From contig NC_087377.1 of assembly GCF_963675165.1 (NCBI RefSeq), positions 14,628,198 to 14,692,197 of the forward strand: a DNA stretch of 64,000 nt. Reading direction: 5' to 3'. Position numbers and translations under genes: made by a program. The notes under the pieces were generated by a model, which saw only the letters and a program-made list of their open reading frames with translations, was not told the origin of the DNA and ran no database searches. Origin of the DNA: Halichondria panicea. Its lineage: Eukaryota > Porifera > Demospongiae > Suberitida > Halichondriidae. Below, one piece after another: positions 11,587 to 22,240 of this stretch. Numbering within the stretch: the first letter of the stretch is position 1; each line of letters opens with the position of its first letter.

Positions 11587-12044
11587 GGTATACTTTTTCC
11601 ATATACAACACGCAAAGATTCGAGGAAATGTTCAACACCGGCACACTAACGCTGGAACCTGGCTACAGTCACAAGTATACTAGATGCTAATGGTGCGGAT
11701 GTTATCGTCTGAAAACATTATATCTAGCTCCTATAATTGTGTATCCAGAGTAACTGTTTACCGGTAACGCTGTGTGAACATGCAGTGCATGTATGGTAAA
11801 CATTGGGACTAAGCTAGGTTTTGCAAACACGTCGGCCTGTTTTTCTCTTGCCAGATCTTGTCTTGCTTACAGCGCACGCAGTTGTTAGCTAAATTGAAAG
11901 TGATATGCTATCTTCTGATGTAGGAACTCGCCCATGCAATGGATATCGTAAATTTGTCAATGATGGTTGAATGAAGGTACACACACACATTTACAAAAGC
12001 ATACATGCGGTTTCCTATGGTCTATAAGTGAAAGTGTTGACAAA
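11587..12044. repeat. duplicated intergenic block, copy 1
   Basis: No gene seen. The block recurs at 20905-21345 and 31575-31975 (shared runs such as TATCTAGCTCCTATAATTGT and CATTGGGACTAAGCTAGGT). Each copy lies upstream of an IgGFc-type gene start, so the three mark repeated duplication units. Confidence 0.8.
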
Positions 12045-12391
12045 ATAATTCTGGTTTTTAGGGGAGCTCCCTCAATGGGAGTGCATGAGATACGAATACC
12101 GGGAACGCCCGGTGTCCAATGATGGGGGGGTTGAATCCATCGTAAACAATCATCAAAACTATGTGTGTTAAAAAAGGTAACTAAATAGTACAGATTTATT
12201 AATCATGTACATTGACAACAAACAGTATGGACTTCAAATAAAACTTCGCACTATATAATCATTCTGCTTAGTATAGTATATATAATTATAGTGGCACTAG
12301 GTGAAAAAACAAAAAAATATGTTAGTAGCTGTGTTTCAAGGCTTTCCTGTGAGTATGAAAAATCTTATAGTTTCGTGCCATTTAATTGTTC
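12045..12391. repeat. dispersed 3'-flank repeat, copy 3
   Basis: Same family as 2095-2446. It immediately follows the stop codon of receptor B. Confidence 0.75.
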
Positions 12392-15300
12392 TTAATTAAG
12401 CAATCCAGCAATGTACAACTTCTCTGAGCCGAATTCAGATGCAGCAGTCTTAATGGCTTCATCTTTCATGGCACTATGATCACTTGAGTGACTTGGCTTG
12501 AGCTGAACACCACTGATCGGATTCTTGCTCTGCATAATATAGACATGATTTTCTAAGTGAATTAAGTACATGATTTTCTAAGTTGGATAGAACACTTCCT
12601 TTAGCCAATCAGTTTGCAGTATTTATGGAAAACATGATCTAAATACCTGTGTCTACTTTGTAGACATGAATTTAAGGTAGATCTATAATTATACCGGATT
12701 ATTTTTTCCTGAAGCAGAAGTTGATGTAATGCTATCCATTCTCTTTTTGCACTGCTTTAGGAAGTTTTTGTCCTAAAAATTATAGAAAAGATCTAGACAT
12801 AAAAATGCTAAAAATGTAACACATGCATGCACCTTTTCACTCCTGAGCACATGGAAGATGAATATAAACAGGCCTTGCAGTGAGTTAAAGATAGAGAACA
12901 ACCATGCAAACACAATGGTGCTGCTGTTGACTGAGAGTAGACAAAACACCCAAGTCAGCCCGAGTAATGGAAGGAGAGTTACGGTGGCCTTGAAGAGTTG
13001 TCTGCATGCATGCATGGCGCATATGCACATGCATTATAGGATCAACATGTTGTATTCATACTAAATGATGTATACACAACTGAATGAGAGTTGACACACT
13101 CACGAGAATAACTGTAAAGATTCCTTTTTTCCAGCTTGTTGCATGGTTGATTTTCTCAGATTATAGACACTGCGCAAAGCAGCCAAGAGGAAGAACACAT
13201 TCACCTGTACAGTATAGTCGTCATACAAAGGTCAACTTAAAGAGTGTTACACTCAAAAACTGGCTGCTATAATACTAAATAGGCACTGTAATTGTATATA
13301 ATCCAATGCTATAATAATTATAGAGATCTCACCAAAACAACTAGTAGCGTTGGTACAACAAATGCCCATATAGCTCCTTTATCGCCGGCACCAACAGCAA
13401 TCCAACAACTGCATTGTATGAAGGGGGAAAATAAATATTGTCAGTTGTAAAGGTTTGTAAGAATTATTTATTGGGGGAAGCGCTGTATATGCATGTTGTA
13501 ACTGCATGCAGTTATCTATAATAGAATTTGGAGACGAGGTTCCACTGGATTATAAATATAAAACTTACTACTCTTCTGTGCCATACTGGTCATGAATAAT
13601 TCCAGTAGATATAGCCACTGGTATCACTGGAACACCTGCAAGAAACATACCCAATGCACTCGACAGAATGCTATATAATTATATATATAGTCATCACATC
13701 ACGTGCATGCATGCATAAATGGATGAACCCTCCAGAGGGGTATTATAAGCAACGTACTGATTCACGCATTTGTTATGAGAGAGCTAGAGGTTGTCTTCTT
13801 TATTGTGCCCCATGGGCTGACAGTGCATGGGCAAAAAAGGACAAGCTTAGCTGCAGTTAGCCTCGTTCCCAATCGAGTTGTCTCTATTATAACACTAGGT
13901 CAACAACTAGTATATTTTTCAATCGTTCAATTAAAGAAAAATCGGCATGGGAATAATTAAGGCTATACTGAAGCTGCAGTATGACATGTGCAGTATATCA
14001 GTTTAGCCAAGCATGCAGGGAAAGTGGTTTCTCATGCACATATATTATACTGCATTCATGGTACATATTATATGCATCAATTGTGCAAAGTATAGAATCT
14101 TTAATTACCCCATCCAATAATAAAGAATATCCACCATTTTTTAGATATTCGGTTGAAGACAAGCACCAACATGAGATAGAGCATGATTCCCTCACACAGC
14201 ATCCAAAAGAACACAGTAGTGAACAGGTAATGAAGGAGAGCAGCCACAAACACACACGCTCCCTGCAAGTCATGGAGAATTATAAATACAGTATAGACTC
14301 TCGCTAATCCGGCTTTATGAATTATGGTCACCTCTATATACCGGCCGTTTCGTTAGGTACGGATTGCTATATAATACTGCACAAGATTTGCCCTGAAATG
14401 CGGCCACCTCGCTATTCCGTATATATATATTAGTCAGTTCTAACAGCCCTAAACCAGATTTTTTAATGGGATACACAATAATTATATGAGAGTATAAAAG
14501 GCCAAGTCGCAGATCCTATATAATATATACTGCATATACAGTAAAAGTTTGGAACAACAGTGAAAAATGTTTGTGAATGAGCAAAATAAGCAGAAAAGTT
14601 TGATATCTGTATAACTTTTACATCAGGCAAGGATCGTGATAATTATCATAAAAGTATACTGAAATTGGTATCTGCGATGTTATTTTGCGATGCCATAAGC
14701 ACTCGCAAAGCAAATGGAGTAGTCTTATATGTATAATTATATATAAGGCTTGCTCATAAATATGAATTTCGGCATGCATGTTGTCCATTAGGTAAACTGT
14801 ACCAGCTATACAATACTGCATAATTTATAGATACACGACTCAAGTTATACACCTCACCTTGTTGGCCACAGCTGTCTCTACTCCTGACAGGAACACCACG
14901 TAACCAAGGAGCAAAGAAATAGACAGGTTGAGATGGATGAAGTTATGAACCTTGGTCAGTAGCTCTTTTCTAAACATCAACAGCAAGGTTTTATAATGTA
15001 TATGTAAAGCTATATAATTATATAGTCCTTCAATAATTACCTCAATGTCAAGAAATAGAGGATAGACAAAAGAAGAAAGAAGATAGAGATGGAACAACCA
15101 ACATAAGTCACCACCGATAGAGCAAACCTGATCTCTGGAGTTGTGTCCTATATATATATACAAAAGACCAAGCATATATAATTATAAAGAAATTATCCAA
15201 GTATTCGCTGCACGCATGAGGCTCACATTCAGTGCTCCAGTGACATCCATTAGAACAGAAAATGCTGTGAAATGACTGCTCTCACAGACAATATCATACA

Positions 15301-18300
15301 CTCTCATTTGCTTGTCTTCATCCACACTGACTGTAATCACACCTTCCGTGGACCACCTGCTGTTGGCCGCATCACTGAAAAAATAACGATAATTGATTTG
15401 GACAACAATAAAGCACATGCAACTCACCTAGAAACACTCCAAAATACACATCTTGCATTTTCAGCAACTTTATCTGCAGAGAACTGCACACAAGCATGAA
15501 TTAGTGTTGCTTGTAAGTCCAACTACCTTTTGGGTGGTGAATCTGAAGGTTGCCTGTGCCTGAGAGTTAGTTAACTTTACATTTGAGAAGACTTGACTAG
15601 AAATAACCTGTGACACTGGTCTGGTCGTGTTCCTGTGTATATAAGCATACAATGAGACCGAGCAGAACATGATTTAGTAATGTACATTTCAAGATTGGTT
15701 TTTGGAAGAAAATCCTCCAAGTTGGAAAATAGAATGTTGACTGCTGTAACGTTCCCATCTGAAAATTGAGACAGACATGGATAAACAGATTTTGGTTACC
15801 ACCAAAGTTTATGACATACCTTGAGCGCCTCTCTCCATAAGAAGAGCAGCTGGTATCACAGTTTGGGCTGAGCCTATTTCTTCACTGACTTCGATAACTT
15901 CAGGAAAGGTAATGTTATCCAAACTAGTGGTGTCAACTTCAATAGCAGCTAGTACTGGACGGTAGATGCAAATATACTAGCTTCAAATCAACTATCTAGT
16001 AAATTAATGATAAAGTATGTATATACCGATGTTCTGTCTCTCAAGTGTGATCTCCGTCACGTTGCCTGTATCCACAGCTTCACTCCTTAGTGCCAATGAC
16101 ACATACTGACCATATAACTCAGCACTCAACAGCAATTGCTGACTCTCAGCAGCGGAATCCTGAAGTGTATTTGCATGATTATTATCTATATCTGCATGTA
16201 TTTGTACTTCTTGTAATCTTTCCCATCCTTCTGTATTCCTCTCATCCAGAACATTGTTGAGAATGTTCATAACTTCCTGCAACACTAAATAAAAGGGATG
16301 TTTTATTTAACTTATAGTCTTACTTCACTAAAATTGAGAGAAGACATGGGGCTAGCAGTCTCAACGTTTCGAACGAGGTAATTAACACTTGACTTGACGA
16401 TTATATTAGTAATGCTGAGGTCTTGGGGGAATATAGTGGAGTCTCCAGTTGCATTTACACTAGTAGCCTCCGCAAGAGCAGCAAGAAGGTTGTCAACTTC
16501 ATTCTGAGATGCATTTCTAGAAAATAGTTCACTTGCCTGAATGGGAAATAGAAAACTATAGCTGATGAAAATCGTCATGAGAACGATATATTGACTTTTA
16601 CCACTATACTGGATTCTGTTTATTACGGTGGCCGAGAAGGGTCACTCGCCTCCTCCTATCGCCACAATGAACCGCGCGCGTTTTAATTCTAAGCGCATGC
16701 ACGCGGAGTTTCCGTTGACCGGGCGCGCTTAAATATAAACGCTCGCGGTAGGCACATAAAGCGCGCGCGGTAAGAGACACACAGCGCGCGTGGTTAAATG
16801 AAGACCCGCCAACAATTTTTAAGATCAGTCTGCACAAGGTCAAAGGTCAATCAATCATGTCCTGCAGTATGCATTGATAGCCAAGGAATATCTTGCGTTA
16901 AGTAGAATCCAGATATGATTTATTAACCTTTGACCTTGTGCAGACTGATCTTAAAATTTGTTGGCGGCTCTTTGTTTAACCGCGTGCGCTTTATGTGCCT
17001 ACTGCGAGCGTTTATATTTTAGCGCGCGGTCAACGGAAAATCCACGCGCTTAGAATTAAAGTGCGTGCGGTTCATTGTGGTGGTAGGCGGAGGCAGGTGA
17101 CCCTTCTCGGCCACCGTAGTTATATAGTATATCCTTCCTCTGACATGCATGAAGTTGGATGATTATATAGACAGATAGTGAGTTGCATGCCCTACGCTTT
17201 ATAAGCCTTTGACGAAGTATAATAAATAATTATACGCTAAATAATTATAGGCCAAAGTATAATAATATACACGTGCAATGTATATATACAGTACATCCTA
17301 TAGATGACATACATTCGTGTAATAGGAAACCATTAAGCTACGCCCCTGTACGGTGTGTAGTGTAGTTGCTTACTACCCTTCATGTACTCTTGGTTTCATA
17401 TTATGAATGTGCTGTGCAATCATGTGTTTACCTGTTACCTTAATTGTATAAACACTGTTTAGTAAATACCAAAGTATAATACAGAGTCTGCAATTAAGAG
17501 TCTCACCCTGTCATTAAGTAAGCTGAATACTTCCCTAGTGCAGTTATCAATATTCACTGCTTCCCACACACCACCTAGTGTACAGAAACGAGTCGCTGTA
17601 CCTATAATGATCATATACACATCAACACAGTCACTTGGAATAATAGTGATACCTGAAGTTGTTCCATTTCCATTTTGTGGGTCGCATTGCTGAGAATAGG
17701 AAAAGCCAGCCACAGTGGCAGGGAAGACAATCCCCCATACAGAATCATGTTCAGCTTCACACTGAACCTCACCTATTATATAGAGAGAAAAACCATAATT
17801 ATAATCAAATTGAAGCAAAAATGTCTTCCATTCAGTTACTACGACCATGAACGAGTATTACTTGGCCAACCAACAAGACTGTTTATGCGTTCGCGTTGTT
17901 TGACTCCGTCCAACTAAATGAGTGTGAGGATGCAATCTCAAAATTCGACGGCCTCACCTGTGTAAAGATTACACTCGAACTGTATAGTCTAAACACATCA
18001 ATTTTAGCCAGAACGTTTTTGTCTATAGCACTGACACATAATTATAGCATATAGCACAGTAGAGTTTTGAGGGAGTATTCTCTGGTATATAATTATAGTC
18101 ATGGAATAATTATGCTCCCTTGGAAAACATTTAAGCATTGTCATTTTCATTGAGCACATTCACTCTAATGCTTGCAAAAAGGGGGGGGGGTGACATTATC
18201 AGTAGCTTTTACTGTCAGTGTGTAAGTCTGAGTTGTCACAAGTCTAGCTATGTTATGTGAAAAATAGTACAGTATCATGCATGCGCAGGCTCGATCAAGT

Positions 18301-20625
18301 AAATTTGCTCATTTCCACCAGTAATGTCATATACTTATGTAATGGAGATTGTCGGGTTGATCAGCGGCAATCAACAATTGTCCAATAAAAGCGGATTCAG
18401 ATATCTCAGCAGAATATTAAGGGAAATCAAAAAAAGTGAATCATCACTTCAACCACGAGAGCATCTTGCTGTCATTACTCACTGTAATTTTACACACATA
18501 CTATGAACGCGTACATGAAGGAACCATATGATATTCTTTTTAAACTCAACTTACCATTACAGATGAGTTGCTTACGTTCACAAATTGCTGCTTCTCCTTC
18601 AAAAACACCAGTAGTGCTGCTACTGTCTCCAGTGCAAGTTCTTGTGTTGTTACCAACCAAAGAAAACCCAGTGTCACAACTGTAGGTAGCCATGGCACTG
18701 AAAGCATAGTTGCCGTTTTCATCAGAAGTAGAACTACTGTATGTCACAAAGCCATTGGTAGGAGCAGTCAAGGGACGACAGGTTATAGCTATGGTGAAAT
18801 GAAGCAAATGAATCAGTATATCTATTGGAGCAGTAAATAATCTTCATAAGCATTAAGGTATGGGTTAACAGCATAAGCTTACGTTCACAAATTGCTGCTT
18901 CTCCATCAAAAACACCAGTAGTGCTGCTACCATCTCCAGTGCAAGTCCTTGTGTTATTACCAACCAGAACAAACCCAGTGTCACAACTGTGGTTAGCCAT
19001 GGCATTGAAAGCATAGTTGCCGTTTTCATCAGAAGTAGAACTACTGTATGTCACAAAGCCATTGGTAGGAGCAGTCAAGGGAGGACAGGTTATAGCTATG
19101 GTGAAATTAAGCAATCAGTGTATAATTATGGTCTTAAGCTAATTAGCGCTCAACTTACAGTTACAAACTAGTTCATCAGTTCCAGACAATGAAGCCACAA
19201 ATCCATTCAAGCAGTTACAGTTAAACTGTCCCATGTCATTCAAACAAATAGAATTTTGACCACATTTGCATTGTAGGGGAGATAATCTCATGCCTCCAGG
19301 GTAACCATAAGAACTGGAAGAGCGGAATCCATACACTGAAACACCTAGAACAGCTGAGCTGTTTTGATGGTGGATAGAATGAGCTCCAGTAGACACACTT
19401 GTTCTACTTATGTGGCCACAAATATCTCCACTTGAACAGACAACATTCCTCCAGCCAGTAACAATGGAATCATCTAATAATATTTGTGCAGTTTGAAAAA
19501 ACTCAGAAGAAACATACACCGTGACATAGTTGGATACGAAAAGAGGAAATGCTTCGACAAAATAGTTATTTGTAAACTGCTCAATTGGAGGGATTATCAT
19601 CATGAATGGGTCTCCTACGCCATCACTGTTACCACCATATGCATACTGTGCAACCAGTACTGGAGAAGTGGATTCAATACTACAGAAACTGTTAATAGGG
19701 ATTTCAAATTCTCTGAAACTTCCTCCACTCTGTAACTGGAATTCACTGACTGATACCACAGTGTTGCAGTTCACAGCTACACGTGCTGCTCGGGTACTAA
19801 GAACACGAATACGTTCACCAGAAGATCTACCCTCGAGAGATGCCACAAGGAATTTTGAGCCCCATGTCACAGTTGGAGGCACTTGTTCAATCAGGTGATT
19901 ACAAGCCCTTATATTTTGAGGAACATTAGCACAATCAGATCCACTAAACACAGACAAAGGTTTGGAGCTTGTTATTCTTGTTCCTGTGAGATCATTATCA
20001 CTTTCAATCTGATATGTTTCCATACTATTGAGTGTTATTATTGAAGAATTGAATTTGACAACAGTTTCATTTTCGCAAGCCACTAACAAAATCACACTAG
20101 GAAAGTAACTATTAATGGTGTGATAAGAGATTCCATAATATTCGTATTCATCAACTGCCATTTTAGAACATGGTAACGCTAAATAAGCATCTGCACTAAG
20201 TGAATAAAAAGACATCTCATACAAATTAATGTTTCCGTCGGCTTCAACAAGGATCCCCTTATTTCTTTCATTAACAGAAAATACCTCAAAACTGGATGGA
20301 ACGTTTACCCTAGTTGAAGAGTTAAAAACGGTCCCACTGATATTAATTGGAGTGATTGTGAAATTAACAGCACTTGACTCTGGTTTTGTGACAAACAAAA
20401 ACAGCTTGTCTGCTCCTTTTTGACCACCATTTCTTGGGAAACCGACCACAAATTTTTTTCCAGCACTTGATGAGGTTTCATCTAGGATTAATGGACAATT
20501 CATGCAAGAACTATACAATTATCTAAGACTACATTCCTACCTGTAATTTGGGCATCACAAGATGTTGCAAATGTGATTATGATTATTGTCAATGCCAAAG
20601 TAGATTTAGCAATTCTGTAGCTCAT
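12392..20625 (-). CDS. receptor B: IgGFc-EGF-sushi-HormR-GAIN adhesion GPCR
   Basis: Twenty-three exons: 20625-20541, 20481-19159, 19095-18883, 18788-18576, 17772-17653, 17601-17507, 16536-16324, 16276-16208, 16159-16027, 15954-15820, 15758-15686, 15632-15527, 15483-15428, 15374-15227, 15147-15041, 14969-14858, 14262-14109, 13635-13569, 13408-13333, 13204-13104, 13001-12833, 12772-12695, 12529-12392. Sum 3984 nt, 1327 residues, all junctions in phase. Order: signal peptide, IgGFc domain, EGF, two sushi, HormR-like domain ([29 protein letters not shown]), GAIN region, GPS, seven TM helices, Ser/Thr-rich tail. Family B2 hallmarks include [14 protein letters not shown] (TM3), YCWIAVG (ECL2) and [10 protein letters not shown] (TM6). 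The joining of ectodomain and 7TM is inferred from phase and from the same order in C. The last sushi exon could extend in phase to 18555. Confidence 0.8.
12833..15374 (-). other. GPS and 7TM segment of receptor B
   Basis: GPS exons 15483-15428 and 15374-15227 give ARCVFW...W...EGV...[15 protein letters not shown]. Cysteines 1 and 3 of the usual four are present; the GC and CxC partners are V and S. The cleavage-site triplet is H-F-T instead of the usual H-L-S/T. TM1 is in 15147-15041, TM2 in 14969-14858, TM3 in 14262-14109, TM4 in 13635-13569, TM5 in 13408-13333 and TM6-7 in 13001-12833. Confidence 0.85.
14282..14440. repeat. decayed DNA-transposon fragment in TM2-TM3 intron
   Basis: The sequence ACTCTCGCTAATCCGGCT and GGTCACCTC resembles ends of Tc1/pogo-type elements. 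The same relic sits at the same place in receptor C (24195-24345), so it predates the B/C duplication. The assignment is tentative. Confidence 0.35.
16623..17119. mobile_element. foldback MITE with about 225-bp inverted arms
   Basis: Arms beginning TACGGTGGCCGAGAAGGGTC converge on a short spacer, giving almost complete self-complementarity over about 500 bp. It lies in the intron between HormR and GAIN exons of receptor B. The same intron in receptor C (about 26462-26490) has the uninterrupted site CTGTTTATATAG, so the insertion duplicated TTA (16620-16622 and 17120-17122) or TA. A TTA target suits PIF/Harbinger; TA would suit Tc1/mariner. No transposase frame is inside. Confidence 0.9.
17851..18054 (+). 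other. conserved plus-strand open frame in intron, copy 1
   Basis: A 67-codon frame without ATG, containing [20 protein letters not shown] and ending at TAG. Receptor C has the same frame open for 69 codons (27731-27940), with an in-frame 6-nt difference. It may be an exon relic of an antisense gene or chance conservation after duplication. Confidence 0.25.
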
Positions 20626-20904
20626 TATTTCTAGCAACTGGTTAATTAACAGATTTAGTCTAGTATATTTAGTGAGGCAAGCTTAGAGTAGATGTAGATA
20701 AAATACAGGAGTGTTGAACTGCTGTATAGTAACCGCGGAATGTTTACCAAACTCTTCACATCGTTTGTCATCACTGTTCCATTGAATAGTGTGGTTGAGT
20801 AAACACTGACCTGTGTGTGCAACTGTAATAATCTAATCTTGCCTTCACAATATGCACCTTGAGAGTGTGTGATGTGTGGTGTGTGGTGTGTGATGTGGGG
20901 GTAT

Positions 20905-21345
20905 ACTTTTTCCATATACAACACGCAAAGATTCGAGGAAATGTTTCAACACCGGCACACTAACGCTGGACCCTGGCTACAGTCACGAGTATACTAGATG
21001 CTAATGGTGCGGATGTTGTCGTCTGAAAACATTATATCTAGCTCCTATAATTGTGTATCCAGAGTAACTATTTACCGGTAACGCTGTGTGAACATGCAGT
21101 GCATGCATGGTAAACATTGGGACTAAGCTAGGTTTTGCAAACACATCAGCCTGTTTTTGTCTTGCCAGATCTTGTCTTGCTTACAGCGCACGCAGTTGTT
21201 AGTTTGTCTGCTAAATTGAAAGTGATACGTATGCTATCCTCTGATGTGAGAACTCACCCAATGGATATTGTAAACTTGTCAATGATGGTTGAATGAAGGT
21301 GCACACACATTTACAAAAGCATACATGTGGTTTCCTATGGTCTAT
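20905..21345. repeat. duplicated intergenic block, copy 2
   Basis: Same block as 11587-12044. No gene seen. Confidence 0.8.
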
Positions 21346-21539
21346 ATTATGTTGACAGAACAATTCGGTGTGCACGTCATTGTTGGTTGATACGACACAC
21401 TTGTTATGCCTCAGTCCGCATGCGCAAGCGAGGTATACGGTAGTGTGTTTGAGGGAGTATAGGGGCTGTAGGTGTGTGTGTGTGTGGGGGGGGGGTAATG
21501 GACTATATACTAGACATTGACTATCTGTTTACATAATTC

Positions 21540-21640
21540 ATGCATGTATAGAGAACGAGGTAGTTACAGTATAATTATATTGTACTCTGTAACTGCTGAG
21601 CTGCTTCCTTCCTCGTTGACACTGATTGTAACACTAGCTC
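21540..21640 (-). pseudogene. relic FN3 exon fragment
   Basis: Short match to the same FN3 exon type as 7590-7745 (AACTGCTGAGCTGCTTCCTT), truncated. A still shorter piece lies near 32060-32125. Confidence 0.55.
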
Positions 21641-21734
21641 CATGCATTGACTCATCTCAGTTGACAGTTAATTTTAAAATTTCATGAAAACAACAATTGA
21701 GAACCGGTAATATAAATGGCAGTAAATTTAATTT

Positions 21735-21955
21735 TTAACCCTCCATTGGGTGTAATCCCTCAGGGAACAGACCATTGCCGGTCACACTATAAGGCCACTT
21801 GTGTACACCGGGTAGAGCTGGTACTGGATGATTACTGCATGAGGGTACCAATTAAGTGCACAGTTCCACTATCCCCGTCACATAATGGACCATTATGTGA
21901 CAGGGATATAGTGGAACCGTTTCATGGTCCAGGAGGCTGGAACCGGAAATGAAGA
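21735..21955 (-). pseudogene. relic sushi exon with hairpin, second copy
   Basis: Near-duplicate of 1850-2070, including the hairpin of arms TTCCACTATCCC and complement at about 21864-21917. Frame lost. Confidence 0.6.
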
Positions 21956-21964
21956 ATTAATTAG

Positions 21965-22240
21965 TATCTGAGAAATGTCTTGCTTGACTGGTTCTTAGGG
22001 GAGCTCCCTCAGTGGGAGTGCATGGGATACAAATACTGGGAATACTCTAATGATGGAGGGTCAACAAATCCACAATCATCAAAACTATGTGTGTTAAAAA
22101 GGTGACTAAACAATATGGATATTTTTCGCACCAGCTATATAATTCAATCCGCTAATGAATTGTAGTTATATGTTAGTAAAATATAGCTGTGCTTCAAGGT
22201 GTTCCTGTGAGTGTGTTAGGTTTATATAGTTTCGTGTCAC
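21965..22240. repeat. dispersed 3'-flank repeat, copy 4
   Basis: Same family as 2095-2446, partly deleted. It follows the stop of receptor C's last exon. Confidence 0.7.

Noticed and set aside
16604-16843. Arginine-rich open frame on the minus strand
   Set aside because: It lies within the arm of the foldback MITE and is GC-rich repeat sequence, not an exon.
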